Shown: one piece after another, positions 17,513-27,805 of the stretch
Numbering within the stretch: position 1 is the stretch's first letter
Layout of the letters: each line of letters opens with the position of its first letter
NCBI RefSeq assembly: GCF_000981585.1
Contig: NZ_LN831776.1
Coordinates: forward strand, 2,619,001-2,683,000
DNA from: Paenibacillus riograndensis SBR5
GTDB lineage: Bacteria; Bacillota; Bacilli; Paenibacillales; Paenibacillaceae
DNA length: 64,000 bases
Direction of reading: 5' to 3'
Notes under the pieces: model-generated
Databases searched by the model: none
What the model was told of the DNA's origin: nothing
The model's input: only the letters and a program-made list of their open reading frames with translations
Made by a program: the position numbers and the translations under genes

Positions 17513-20500
17513 ATGGGGGTATCCGCAATAATGAAATGGGCATTATGGGGCAAGAAGGCATTCTCGGTTAGTATGATTGTGGTGCTTGTATGTTCCTATT
17601 TTTCTTTTTATCCAGGCAGCGTGGTGAATGCGGCAGCGTCCAAGGTAGTGCTTGTAGGCAGCCTTCAATCGGAATTATCCACGGAAGCTGAGCCTGCGGG
17701 GGACTGGGACCCTGCTGCCAGCGTAACTGAGATGACCTATGTGGACAATGGCCTGTACAAGTTCACGGGCAGATTGCCCGCCGGCGTCTATGAGTACAAG
17801 ATCGCGCTGAATGGCAGCTGGGAGGAAAGCTACGGATACGGCAATTATACCAATTCCGCAGGGGTCAATAAGGACGGCAATATTCAGATATCGCTTGCTG
17901 CCGAGACCAGCGTCACCTTTTATTATAATGACCTCACGAAAAAAATTGCAGATTCCACGTACTACACACCGGTTGAGGCTGATAAGCTGCCCAGGCTGAC
18001 CGGCACTCTGCAAACGGAGCTTGGCGATGCCCGGGATTCTTCTCCGGCTGATGCGAAAGCCACGTTGTCCGATCCGGATTTGGATGGAGTCTATGAACGG
18101 TCGGCTGAACTTCCCGCAGGGGAATATGCCTATAGAGTCTATGTTCCCGGAGATACACCAGATACGGATATGTTCTATCCTGGCGGGGAGCAGAAGCTGA
18201 ACCTTCCTGCCGCTTCAAAAGTAACCTTTACGTATAACGCGCAGGATCACGGGGTGAAAGCCTCTTTTACCGTGCCGAATGCTCCAGGAGCAGCCGTTCC
18301 TGTACCGGAGGGGCAGCTGCGGATTCATTATAGCCGGACAGCCGGGGATTATGCCGGTCTAGGGCTGTGGATGTGGGATGATGTGGCTGCGCCATCTGCG
18401 GGCTGGCCGTCAGGTGCAACCCCTTTTCCTGAAGGGCAGACCGATGCTTATGGAGCTTATGTCGATGTGCCGCTGAAGGCGGGAGCGAAAAAAGTCTCGT
18501 TCCTCGTCGTCAACCGCAGTACGGAGGCCAAAGACGGAGGCAACAAACTGTTCATGATCAATACGCCGCAGACCAATGAGGTGTGGGTTAAGGAAGGCTC
18601 GGATACCGTGACGCCGTATGAACCGGTTGTATTGCCGGCCGATACGGTCCGGGTTCATTATGCGAGAGCAGACAGCAATTGGAGCCAGTACGGCTTGTGG
18701 CTGTGGGATGAGGTAGCCTCTGAACCGGTAACCTGGCCGGGTGATGCTCTTCCTTTTCTTGCGGAGCATACGGACGCTTACGGTGCCTATGTGGATGTTC
18801 CGCTTAAAACGGATGCCCAAAAAATAGGCTTTCTGGTGGTCAACCGCTCCAGCGGCGATAAAGACGGAGGCGACAAAACCTTCAGGCTGCTGGACCGCTA
18901 CAATCAGCTGTGGATCAAACAGGGGGATGACCATGTATATGTATCCCCGTTTGGCGAGCAGCCCGTGAGCCTGGTGTCGGCGGAAATCCTCTCGACCCGC
19001 AAAATTCTGCTCACCTTCACATTAACCGACGGTCTGGATGCTGCCGGGTTAAAGTCCCTCATTACGGTAACGGACAAAGAGGGCACTCCGGTTCCAGTCA
19101 ATGCCGCAGCGATAAAAAGCACGACTTCGGTTGAGGTGGACACAGCCGCTTTTGCGCTGGAGAAGGCTCCGCTGAGCGTAGCTTATTCCGGGAAAAATGT
19201 ATCCGCTTCCGCAGGCTGGCGGATGATTGATGAAATGTACAATTACACCGGAGACGATCTGGGCGCCACCTATCACCCGGCGGACCAATCGGCTACTTTG
19301 AAGCTGTGGGCACCTATGGCCAGCAGTGTCGTTGCGAATGTGTACAGCAAGACAGATGCCGCGCAGCAGGTGGGCCAAGTAAGCCTGACTCTAGGCGATA
19401 AAGGCGTCTGGTCGGCAGAGCTGAAGCCGTCTGATCTGAGTAAGGCTGCTGCTGCAGAGGATGTGCGTGGCTACTACTATCAGTATGAGGTGACCAATAA
19501 CGGTGTAACCAAGCCGGTGCTTGACCCCTATGCCAAGTCAATGGCTGTGTTCACCGTGGACTCTACGGGGGCGGCAGGACCGGACGGGGATACGGTCGGC
19601 AAGGCGGCTATCGTTGACCTGAGCGGCACGAACCCGCCGGACTACCGGGCCGGGGATATCCCCGGCTACGAGAAACGCGAGGATGCTGTTATTTATGAAG
19701 TCCATGTGCGGGATTTCACCTCTGACGTGTCGATTGAAAGCGAACTGGGCGGCGAGCGCTGGGGCTCGTATGCGGCTTTTGCGAAAAAGCTGGATTATAT
19801 CAAATCCCTGGGCATCACCCACATTCAACTGATGCCGGTCATGGCCTGGTACAACGGGGACGAAACGCGGATGACCCACCGGGAGTCCGGCTATTCCACC
19901 CAAAACAATGAATACAACTGGGGGTATGATCCCCATAGTTATTTCTCGCCGGATGGCGCCTATTCGCAGCAGCCTGCTGATCCCGAAGAGCGGATCAAAG
20001 AGCTGAAGGGCCTGATTGATGCAGTCCATGAAGCGGGTATGGGTGTGATTCTGGATGTCGTCTATACCCATATGGCGAAGAAGGATTTTCTGGATGATAT
20101 CGTACCGAATTACTACGCTTTTCAGGATGCGAACGGCAACTTTGTCGGCGGCTTCGGCAACAATCTGGCGACCAGCCACAAGATGGCCGAGAAGCTGATG
20201 GTGGATTCGGTCAAATACTGGTTCAGCGAATACAAAATCGACGGTATGCGCTGGGACATGATGGGCGATGCCACCTACGATGCCGTTCAGGCGGCTTATG
20301 ATGCCGCTGAAGCCATCAATCCGAAGGCGCTGTTCATCGGGGAAGGCTGGAAAACCTTCGCCGGGGATGCCTCCGATCCGGCATTGGCCGGCAAAGGCGC
20401 AGATCAGGCATGGATGGACAAAACGGACAGCGTTGGCGTATTTTCCGATGAATTCCGCAATGAGCTGAAGTCCGGTTATGGCTCGGAAGGCGAGCCCCGG

Positions 20501-23500
20501 TTCATAACGGGCGGAGCGCGCTCTATCGCCGCGATTTTTAACAATATCACAGCCCGGCCTTCGAACATTCCGGCAGATGATCCGGGAGATGTTGTGCCGT
20601 ACATCGAGGCCCATGACAATCTGACATTGCATGATGTCATTGCACAGACGATCAAGAAGGACCCGTCGATTCCTGCTAATGAGCTGGAAATTCAGCAGCG
20701 GATCCGGTTGGGCAATCTGCTGGAGATGACCTCCCAAGGCACGGCCTTCATACAGGCAGGCCAGGAGTATGGACGCACGAAGCAGTGGAAGGCAGCCGGA
20801 GTTCCGGAGCAGAAATATACGGAAATGAAGGATGCGAACGGACAGTCCTTTGGCTATTTTATCCATGATTCCTATGATTCGTCGGATGCGGTCAACATGT
20901 TCGACTGGGCCAAAGCGACGGACGAAGTGAATTACCCGGTTCAGAATACGACAAGGGCATACACCTCCGGGCTCATTCAGTTGAGAAAATCCACCGATGC
21001 CTTCCGGCTTGGCGATAAAAGTCTAGTGGATACGAATGTCAATCTGATCACAGCACCGGAAATCAAAGCAACCGATCTGGTGATCGGCTACAAAAATAAA
21101 GCGACTGACGGAACCGGACTTTACTATGTTTTCATGAACGGTGATGATGCTGCCAGAACTTTGACCCTTTCCGAGGATTTAACCGGAGGCCAGGTGCTTG
21201 TGGACAATGATCAGGCCGGAGTGACGGCGATTCCTGCGGAAAGCCAGAGCGGCTTCACGTTAACGTCAACTTCAATTACTCTGGACCCTCTTACTGCTGT
21301 GGTCATCCGCAAGGATGCCGCCGCCGCTGTTCTGGCTTCTCTGGGAACGGACAGCACGGGATATGCGCTGCAGGCCGGCAGTACGCATCAGACAGCTGTA
21401 ACAGCCAAATACGATGACGGCAGCGCAAGAACGGTTACGAATGCAGCAGCCTATATATCGAGCAACCCGGCGGTTGCCGCGGTGACAAGCAAAGGACTGG
21501 TCAAAGGCGTGAAGCCGGGAACAGCCACAATAACAATCACATATGGCGGGCTCTCTGCCAAGGTGAACGTGGAAGTGACCAAAGAGCCGGTTGACACCAA
21601 ACGGTATGTGCAAATTACCTACGTCCGTGACGACAAGGATTACGCCGACTGGAACCTCTGGGTGTGGAATACAGGTGTGAAGAACGATCAGATCGATTTC
21701 ACCACCTTCAAGGATGGCAAGGCCAGTGTGTTGATTGAGGTGGCGCCGAATGCGACGAGTGTCGGTTTTGTCCTCCGCAAGGGCACGGACTGGAATACCG
21801 GCAAGCAGGATTATCCGGATGACCGGGTCATTCCGCTGACGGCGGGCGAAGCTTTTACCAAAGTGAATGTGACCAGCATGGTAAAAGAGCTTGATATCAA
21901 GCCGGTGATTAACGGTCCGGTGATGAAAGACGGAACGATTACGTTCCGGTACCGGGATGATGCGCTGTTCCGCACAGATCAACAGGAAACCATCAGCGGG
22001 GTCAAGGTTAAAGTGAACGGTAAAGAGTATCCGATGGCTTATGAGGCAGCGGAGGAATGGTTCAGCTATAAGCTGCAGGATGTGCAGGAAGGAACGTACA
22101 AATATAGTTTTCTTGTAACCAAAGACGGAGTGACCGAAGAGCTGACTGACCCGAAAAACACCGTGAACGGTGAATCCGTTGTAGTCTATCATATCCCTAA
22201 GGTGGCGATTACCGCGGAAGTTCAGCCGGAGGCCATCAATTCCAATGAGAATGCAGTGGTTACGGTAAAAGCTGCTTCAGAGGAACAGGTATCCTACGTG
22301 GATGGTTATATGGACCTGTCCGCTCTCGGCGGACCGGAAGCAGTGAAGCTGGATACAGAGCTCCTGCAGCAGACGGTTGCAGTGAAGAACAGCGTGCCGG
22401 CAGGCCTGAAAAGCATTCCAATTACCCTGCTGGATCAATATGGCAATACACACAAAGGGACTGCCCAGATTGAAGTGAAGGCGAGAACCTATACGGGCGG
22501 CCAGCTTGATTTTGATTGGGATGAAGCGCGGATCTACTTCGCTCTTACGGACCGGTTCAAGGATGGGGATGCCACGAACAATGCGGATGTTGATACAACC
22601 CACCCGGAAGCCTACCACGGCGGGGATTTCCGCGGGATGATCGATAGTCTGGATTATCTTCAGAAGCTGGGGATCAATACCCTGTGGATTACGCCGGTTG
22701 TGGACAATATCGATTTCAACAAAGGTGCCGATTTCGGCGGTACACAGTATGGCTACCATGGCTATTGGGCCAAAGATTTCACTCAGCTGGATGAGCATCT
22801 GGGCGATATGGCAACCTTCAAAGAGCTGATCGAAAAGGCCCACGATAAAGGCATCAAGATCATGGTGGATGTTGTGCTGAATCACGCGGGATACGGCCTG
22901 AAGGCCGAAGACAACTATCCGGGGGTTACGGCTGAGGATAAGGCGCGTTTTGACGGTATGCTCCGCAAGGATGGCGTATCCGCTGATACGGACCCGATCA
23001 AGGGTGAGCTGGCAGGCCTGCCCGATTTCAAAACCGAAGATCCGGCGGTCCGCCAGACCCTTATCGGCTGGCAAACCGGCTGGCTGGACAACGCACGGAC
23101 GGAGCGCGGAGACACGATTGACTATTTCCGTGTGGACACCGTGAAGCATGTGGACAGCACAACCTGGAAAGCGTTCAAAAATGCGCTGACCGCCATCGAT
23201 CCAGCCTTCAAGCTGACCGGTGAATATTTTGGCGGCACGCTGGACAATGACGGCGGCAACCTGCACTCCGGCCAGATGGACGGTCTGCTGGATTTCGGCT
23301 TCAAGAACGCCGCGAAGGATTTTACAGACGGCAAAATCTCGGCTGTGGATACGTATCTGCAACACCGGGAAGCCCAAATGGACAATACCGGGATGATGGC
23401 CCAATTCCTGAGCAGCCATGACGAAAACGGCTTCCTGTCTAATTATGTGGATGGAGACAAGAGCAAGCTGAAGATTGCTGCCGCCCTGCAAATTACGGCA

Positions 23501-25282
23501 AAGGGACAGCCGGTCATTTACTATGGGGAAGAACTGGGACGTTCCGGTGCGAATTCCGGGGACTTGTCCAAAGGAGAGTTCAGCGAGAACCGCGGGGATA
23601 TGCCATGGGATCAGCTGAGTGCGGAACAGGGACTTCACGATCACTATCAGAAGCTGCTGAATATCCGTGCCAAGTATTCACAAATTTATTCCAAAGGTAT
23701 CCGTACCAAGCTGGCAGGCTCTGATGAGCTGGGGTATCTGGCTTTTGACAAGCAGTATGACGGAGCAAACATTGTAACGGCTATCAATACAAAGGCTGAG
23801 GCGGTATCCGTAAGCCTTCCGGTTCCTTTTGCCGCACAGGCTGCCGTTGTGGATGAATACAGCGGCAAAACCTATACGGTATCCGGGGATCAGAAAGTGA
23901 GGGTTGAGCTGCCGGGCAGGGGTGACGGGGGAACGGTTATACTGGCTGTTGTGCCGAAGGTGACGCCTACGCCAACACCAACTGCAACAGCGTCGCCGAC
24001 GCCAACAGCAACGCCAACACCAACGCCAACAGCAACGCCAACACCAACGCCAGAACCTGGAAATGGGTCTGGTTGGAATCCGGTGGTTACGGCAACGGCC
24101 ACCCCCGCCGCTGATACACAGCTTATAAACGGGGACAGTCTGAAGAACGGCAAGGATGGCAAAGTCACAGTGGAGCTCGCCTCAGGCAAGCAAGCGGCGC
24201 TTCTTCCGCTTCAGGCTGCGGCCATGCTGGGGACAAATGATCTGGTGCTTACAATGAGCGGTCTTTCCATAACGCTGCCTGTCCAGGTTCTCCGCACAGT
24301 TCAAGGAACCTTAACTGGAGCGGATGCAGAAGGCGCGCAGATTCTATTGGGTGCAGCACCGCTTGCAAGCAATGCGGCGAGCGCTCTGGTTGCGGGGCTT
24401 AGCAAGGATAATATGTCGGTAACTGCGGCATCGGAGCTCTATGAGTTCAGACTTGAAGTTATCCGCAAGGATGGTAAGAGGGTCCCGGTGACCTCGTTCG
24501 CAGAACCGGTCAAGCTGGCCTTCCAGCTTAAAGGGAATCCCGACAAGGCACTGCTTGGTGTCTACTATTTGGGGGACAACAGTTCACTGCAATATGCTGG
24601 GGGATCGCAGCAAGGGGATATCATTACAGCCGGAGTAACACATTTCAGCACATATGCAGCGCTTGTGATCAATAAAGCCTATTCAGATGTACCGGCCGCC
24701 TATTGGGCAGAAACAGCGATTAAGTCACTTAGCGCGAAGCAGGTGATTACAGGGGTTACGGCTTCCGAGTTCAAGCCCGGGAACCCCGTCACCCGTGCGG
24801 AATTCACCGCTCTGCTTGTGCGCGCGCTTAGCCTTCAGACTGAAGGGCAGGCTGCATCGCAGGATGTGAGGGCGGGAGAGCAGAGCGGATTCACGGATGT
24901 GAAGGCGGGAGAGCAGAATGGATTCACGGATGTGAAGGAAGATGCCTGGTATGCTTCCTATGTGTCGGCTGCAGTCCGTCAGGGGGTTGTGACTGGACGC
25001 AGCAATGGCTTGTTCGCACCGGATGCTGTGATCAGCCGTGAGGAGATGGCTGTTATGATTATCCGGGCGCTGGAGTTGAAGCAAGGCAAGAAGCTCGAAC
25101 CGGCCAATGGCGGATTGCGGTTTGCCGATGCTTCCAGCATCAGCTCTTGGGCTGCCGAATATGTGAGTGCCGCAGCAGAGCAGGGGCTCCTGCAGGGCAG
25201 AGCAGCCAACAAGTTCGCACCGGAAGCTTGGATGACCCGGGCTGAAGCTGCCCAGGTGATCTATAGATTGCTTGGAAAGTAA
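17513..25282 (+). CDS. S-layer-anchored amylopullulanase, two GH13 domains
   Basis: A 2589-residue exported enzyme. Order: signal peptide (1 to about 42); two X25-like modules (about 43-155 and 158-265); two CBM41 starch-binding modules (about 269-370 and 379-480); E-set and CBM48 (about 583-690); type I pullulanase GH13 with YNWGYDP (about 801), nucleophile D915, acid E944 and D1035; BIG2 (about 1275-1355); third CBM41 (about 1365-1460); E-set; a second GH13 alpha-amylase with D1875, E1904 and D1970; a Thr-Pro linker (about 2148-2185); and three SLH domains (about 2389-2589). It should debranch at alpha-1,6 and cut alpha-1,4 bonds of starch or pullulan while held on the cell wall, feeding the MalE transporter. 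ATG 17513 has GAGGT at 11 nt; ATG 17531 is also possible. A LacI-type operator and a cre-like site lie upstream. Confidence 0.93.
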   Translation: MGVSAIMKWALWGKKAFSVSMIVVLVCSYFSFYPGSVVNAAASKVVLVGSLQSELSTEAEPAGDWDPAASVTEMTYVDNGLYKFTGRLPAGVYEYKIALNGSWEESYGYGNYTNSAGVNKDGNIQISLAAETSVTFYYNDLTKKIADSTYYTPVEADKLPRLTGTLQTELGDARDSSPADAKATLSDPDLDGVYERSAELPAGEYAYRVYVPGDTPDTDMFYPGGEQKLNLPAASKVTFTYNAQDHGVKASFTVPNAPGAAVPVPEGQLRIHYSRTAGDYAGLGLWMWDDVAAPSAGWPSGATPFPEGQTDAYGAYVDVPLKAGAKKVSFLVVNRSTEAKDGGNKLFMINTPQTNEVWVKEGSDTVTPYEPVVLPADTVRVHYARADSNWSQYGLWLWDEVASEPVTWPGDALPFLAEHTDAYGAYVDVPLKTDAQKIGFLVVNRSSGDKDGGDKTFRLLDRYNQLWIKQGDDHVYVSPFGEQPVSLVSAEILSTRKILLTFTLTDGLDAAGLKSLITVTDKEGTPVPVNAAAIKSTTSVEVDTAAFALEKAPLSVAYSGKNVSASAGWRMIDEMYNYTGDDLGATYHPADQSATLKLWAPMASSVVANVYSKTDAAQQVGQVSLTLGDKGVWSAELKPSDLSKAAAAEDVRGYYYQYEVTNNGVTKPVLDPYAKSMAVFTVDSTGAAGPDGDTVGKAAIVDLSGTNPPDYRAGDIPGYEKREDAVIYEVHVRDFTSDVSIESELGGERWGSYAAFAKKLDYIKSLGITHIQLMPVMAWYNGDETRMTHRESGYSTQNNEYNWGYDPHSYFSPDGAYSQQPADPEERIKELKGLIDAVHEAGMGVILDVVYTHMAKKDFLDDIVPNYYAFQDANGNFVGGFGNNLATSHKMAEKLMVDSVKYWFSEYKIDGMRWDMMGDATYDAVQAAYDAAEAINPKALFIGEGWKTFAGDASDPALAGKGADQAWMDKTDSVGVFSDEFRNELKSGYGSEGEPRFITGGARSIAAIFNNITARPSNIPADDPGDVVPYIEAHDNLTLHDVIAQTIKKDPSIPANELEIQQRIRLGNLLEMTSQGTAFIQAGQEYGRTKQWKAAGVPEQKYTEMKDANGQSFGYFIHDSYDSSDAVNMFDWAKATDEVNYPVQNTTRAYTSGLIQLRKSTDAFRLGDKSLVDTNVNLITAPEIKATDLVIGYKNKATDGTGLYYVFMNGDDAARTLTLSEDLTGGQVLVDNDQAGVTAIPAESQSGFTLTSTSITLDPLTAVVIRKDAAAAVLASLGTDSTGYALQAGSTHQTAVTAKYDDGSARTVTNAAAYISSNPAVAAVTSKGLVKGVKPGTATITITYGGLSAKVNVEVTKEPVDTKRYVQITYVRDDKDYADWNLWVWNTGVKNDQIDFTTFKDGKASVLIEVAPNATSVGFVLRKGTDWNTGKQDYPDDRVIPLTAGEAFTKVNVTSMVKELDIKPVINGPVMKDGTITFRYRDDALFRTDQQETISGVKVKVNGKEYPMAYEAAEEWFSYKLQDVQEGTYKYSFLVTKDGVTEELTDPKNTVNGESVVVYHIPKVAITAEVQPEAINSNENAVVTVKAASEEQVSYVDGYMDLSALGGPEAVKLDTELLQQTVAVKNSVPAGLKSIPITLLDQYGNTHKGTAQIEVKARTYTGGQLDFDWDEARIYFALTDRFKDGDATNNADVDTTHPEAYHGGDFRGMIDSLDYLQKLGINTLWITPVVDNIDFNKGADFGGTQYGYHGYWAKDFTQLDEHLGDMATFKELIEKAHDKGIKIMVDVVLNHAGYGLKAEDNYPGVTAEDKARFDGMLRKDGVSADTDPIKGELAGLPDFKTEDPAVRQTLIGWQTGWLDNARTERGDTIDYFRVDTVKHVDSTTWKAFKNALTAIDPAFKLTGEYFGGTLDNDGGNLHSGQMDGLLDFGFKNAAKDFTDGKISAVDTYLQHREAQMDNTGMMAQFLSSHDENGFLSNYVDGDKSKLKIAAALQITAKGQPVIYYGEELGRSGANSGDLSKGEFSENRGDMPWDQLSAEQGLHDHYQKLLNIRAKYSQIYSKGIRTKLAGSDELGYLAFDKQYDGANIVTAINTKAEAVSVSLPVPFAAQAAVVDEYSGKTYTVSGDQKVRVELPGRGDGGTVILAVVPKVTPTPTPTATASPTPTATPTPTPTATPTPTPEPGNGSGWNPVVTATATPAADTQLINGDSLKNGKDGKVTVELASGKQAALLPLQAAAMLGTNDLVLTMSGLSITLPVQVLRTVQGTLTGADAEGAQILLGAAPLASNAASALVAGLSKDNMSVTAASELYEFRLEVIRKDGKRVPVTSFAEPVKLAFQLKGNPDKALLGVYYLGDNSSLQYAGGSQQGDIITAGVTHFSTYAALVINKAYSDVPAAYWAETAIKSLSAKQVITGVTASEFKPGNPVTRAEFTALLVRALSLQTEGQAASQDVRAGEQSGFTDVKAGEQNGFTDVKEDAWYASYVSAAVRQGVVTGRSNGLFAPDAVISREEMAVMIIRALELKQGKKLEPANGGLRFADASSISSWAAEYVSAAAEQGLLQGRAANKFAPEAWMTRAEAAQVIYRLLGK
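24863..24928 (+). repeat. 33-bp tandem duplication between SLH domains
   Basis: Two 33-bp copies, beginning at 24863 and 24896, are followed by the start of a third at 24929. They encode DVRAGEQSGFT and DVKAGEQNGFT, duplicating the first residues of the second SLH domain. The frame is kept. Confidence 0.85.
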
Positions 25283-25390
25283 AGTAAAATAGCAAAATAA
25301 AGCAACAGGAGTGGATTAGCAGTGGATCAACAGAGTATAGTAGCACAGTAAAGCAACATGGACGGATTAGCAAAGTAAATAAATAAAACC

Positions 25391-25425
25391 CAAAGGGCAC
25401 TCTTCGCCGGGAAGAGTGCCCTTTG
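25391..25425 (+). terminator. Terminator of amylopullulanase gene
   Basis: A perfect 15-bp stem (CAAAGGGCACTCTTC with its complement at 25411-25425) and a 5-nt loop. The T-run is short (TGGTGTT), so it may act as an mRNA-stabilising end as well. Confidence 0.75.
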
Positions 25426-25473
25426 GTGTTGGAAGATATGTCCTGCACATCTCTCGTTGAGAGTCTCATTACG

Positions 25474-25715
25474 TTAAGTGGAAAAAGTGAAACTAATTAG
25501 CTGAAAATCCCGCCGCAACAAGGTTTAGTGGGATTTTGTCCACCTAATTCAAGACAATTCACCTCAATTGGCTGGTTACGGCCGAATTAGTGGTACTTTT
25601 TCCCACTAACCCAGCTCCAGAAGGCCAGACGAGTCGATTAGATGTACTTTTTCCCACTAACCCAGCTCCGGAAGTCCAGACGTGCCGAATTAGATGTACT
25701 TTTTCCCACTAACCC
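25474..25715. repeat. Intergenic array C: five AGTGG-type palindromes
   Basis: Centres are at 25485.5, 25536, 25598, 25649 and 25701, giving steps of 51, 62, 51 and 52 bp. Units 3-5 share GTACTTTTTCCCACTAACCC and part of their spacer (CCAGCTCC), so that part looks duplicated. Units 1-2 have unrelated spacers. The array fills the gap between convergent genes. Confidence 0.8.
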
Positions 25716-25720
25716 AGCAC

Positions 25721-27466
25721 CTACAGCAGCGCTTTAAGCACCGCATAGCCGTAGGCGGGCAGCTTGATGGAGAGCTTGCTGCGCTCGGCGCGCAGGGTGT
25801 CGCCGGTGAACAGGTTCTCCCAGTTGCGGTCCTCTACATCGAGGGAGAAGGTTTGCGCCGTTTCCTCTGTGTTGACAAGCACCAGGATGAGGTTATCGCC
25901 CAGACGGCGTTCGTAGGCGAGCTTGCTTCCCTGCGGCCCGGCTTCCAGGAAGGTGAAGGTGCCGGTGCGGAGCTCCGGATGGCTGCTGCGGATTTCAATC
26001 AGCTTGCGGTAAAAGCTGAACAGGTCCAGATCCTGATGTTCCGGGTTCCATTCCATGCATTTGCGGCAGCCCGGGTCGCCTTCGCCGTCCATGCCGATCT
26101 CGTCGCCGTAATAAATGCAAGGCGTGCCCATGAAGGTGAACTGGAACAATGCGGCGAGCTTTTGCTTATTTTTGTCCCCTCCGGCCAGAGTCAAAAGACG
26201 CGGCGTATCATGGCTGTCCAGCAGGTTGAAGGCTACTTCGCTGGCTTGCAGCGGGTAGCGGGAAAGCTGTTTGCCAATAGCGTTGGCGAAGCCTTCGGCA
26301 TCCAGTGTGCCATAGACAAAAAAGTCGAGCACGGCGTCGGTGAAGGGATAATTCATGACCGCATCGAATTTGTCGCCTTCCAGCCAAGGTGAGGATTCAT
26401 GCCAGATTTCGCCCAGGATATAGGCATCCGGATTCGCCCGTTTGACAACCTTGCGGAAATCACGCCAGAACTCAAAATCCACCTCGTTGGCAACATCGAG
26501 CCGCCAGCCGTCAATGCCTACCTCGGTGATCCAGTATTCCGCGACCTTCAGCAAATATTCTTTTACCGCGGGATTCTCGGTGTTCAGCTTCGGCATTAGG
26601 GGTTCGAATGCAAAAGCATCATAAGTCGGTATATTATCCACTACCTGCAGCGGAAACTCACGGACATGGAACCAGTCTTTGAAGGGGGAAGCTTCGCCCT
26701 TTTCGAGAACGTCCACAAACGGGGCAAAGGTTCGGCCCGAATGGTTGAACACCGCATCCAGCAGCACGCGGATTCCGCGTTCGTGGCAGGCGGCGACCAG
26801 TTTTTTCAGTGTCTCTACATCACCAAAATGAGGATCGACTGACATATAGTCTTCCGTATCATATTTATGGTTCGTGGTGGCGGTGAAGATCGGGGTGAAG
26901 TAAATGCCGGTTATACCGAGCTCGCTTAAATGATCCAGATGGTCAATGACCCCTTGCAGGTCGCCCCCGAAAAAGTTCTCCGGTGTAGGCGTTTCACCCC
27001 AAGGCTGCACATCAGCAGGATTCCGGCTGGGATCGCCGTTGGCAAACCGTTCGGGGAAAATCTGGTAAAAAACAGCATCCTTCACCCAAGCGGGTGGAGT
27101 AAAAACGTCACCACGGTTTATGTACGGGAATTCAAACAGCCGGTTGGGATTCGCCGGACGCTCAGTCACAAACTCGCTTTCTGTCATCCAGATGCGCTCA
27201 TGCCCTTTTTGCAGCAGAAATCCGTATTTCAGCCGCCGGTACGGGGGCACCGAAGAACACTCCCAATAATCGAACATAGCATCCGAGGTGAACAGCGTCA
27301 TCGGGATCAGCTCTTTGGTAGCGTCCCATGCATATTTATCGCCGGCCCAGGCGAAGACCTCGGTTAAATCCCCTTTTTTGGCGCGCAGGCGCAGATGAAT
27401 CGTCTCGTGATCATAGGCATAGGACCAGTTTAACCGCGGGCGGTGGTAGACAGCTTCCAGTAACAT
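25721..27466 (-). CDS. Cytoplasmic neopullulanase / cyclomaltodextrinase-type enzyme (GH13_20)
   Basis: 581 residues. An N-terminal CBM34-like domain (about 1-120) precedes the GH13 barrel. Region I is DAVFNHSG, the nucleophile D324 lies in GWRLDVANEVD, the acid/base E353 in LGEIWHES, and region IV is LLDSHDTPRL. The CBM34 plus MPKLNTENP segment marks subfamily 20: neopullulanase, maltogenic amylase or cyclomaltodextrinase. With no signal peptide it should degrade imported cyclodextrins or maltodextrins inside the cell. ATG 27466 is chosen because AGGAGG lies 8-9 nt upstream. A strong promoter and a terminator-like hairpin lie in its 330-nt leader. Which of the three activities dominates cannot be told. 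Confidence 0.9.
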   Translation of the reverse strand: MLLEAVYHRPRLNWSYAYDHETIHLRLRAKKGDLTEVFAWAGDKYAWDATKELIPMTLFTSDAMFDYWECSSVPPYRRLKYGFLLQKGHERIWMTESEFVTERPANPNRLFEFPYINRGDVFTPPAWVKDAVFYQIFPERFANGDPSRNPADVQPWGETPTPENFFGGDLQGVIDHLDHLSELGITGIYFTPIFTATTNHKYDTEDYMSVDPHFGDVETLKKLVAACHERGIRVLLDAVFNHSGRTFAPFVDVLEKGEASPFKDWFHVREFPLQVVDNIPTYDAFAFEPLMPKLNTENPAVKEYLLKVAEYWITEVGIDGWRLDVANEVDFEFWRDFRKVVKRANPDAYILGEIWHESSPWLEGDKFDAVMNYPFTDAVLDFFVYGTLDAEGFANAIGKQLSRYPLQASEVAFNLLDSHDTPRLLTLAGGDKNKQKLAALFQFTFMGTPCIYYGDEIGMDGEGDPGCRKCMEWNPEHQDLDLFSFYRKLIEIRSSHPELRTGTFTFLEAGPQGSKLAYERRLGDNLILVLVNTEETAQTFSLDVEDRNWENLFTGDTLRAERSKLSIKLPAYGYAVLKALL

Positions 27467-27684
27467 TGAATAATTCCTCCTAAAAGTTTTGTTTCCTTGA
27501 CCAGCATTGTGCAAAATGGACTTCGGCAGCAAACGCCTAAGGTTGGTAAGCATAAGCAGCCGGAACAGCATCCGGGCAAACGGGTTTCGGCAGCACCGGC
27601 GGCAGAGGCGGGTGTACCTTCTATGCTCTTTTGCATATTAGATATGCCTTAGCTGCACTGACAGGCGCATCTCAGTCCACAGCA

Positions 27685-27799
27685 AAAAAAGGTACAACTG
27701 ACGGCGGTAGCTTGTCCGAGGTTGTACCTTTTTTGAAGTTACATTGCCTTCTAGTTGTTTGCAGGAATGTCTGTCCGGCAGATGAGGCTGCTTATAATG
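27685..27799 (-). ncRNA. Candidate short leader RNA or sRNA before the neopullulanase gene
   Basis: From a predicted start near 27799 the minus-strand transcript would run about 65 nt, then form a stem of GGTACAAC (27721-27728) with GTTGTACC (27691-27698) flanked by A- and T-runs (outer stem 27685-27698 with 27721-27734), and end in seven T. The gene itself starts 220 nt further on. This fits either an attenuator or a separate small RNA of about 110 nt. No T-box or known riboswitch core was recognised. Confidence 0.45.
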
Positions 27800-27805
27800 T
27801 TTTGG

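Noticed and set aside
19538..20866. Long minus-strand frame of 442 codons inside the amylopullulanase gene
   Set aside because: It is antisense to a clearly coding GH13 domain and arises from codon bias; no family features.
27529..27588. GCAAACG half-sites in the neopullulanase leader (27529 and 27576)
   Set aside because: Only one half of each palindrome is present; too weak to call operators.
27685..27799. T-box or known riboswitch in the neopullulanase leader
   Set aside because: No T-box core (GGTGGNACCGCG) or other familiar aptamer could be found; only a promoter and a terminator-like stem are supported.
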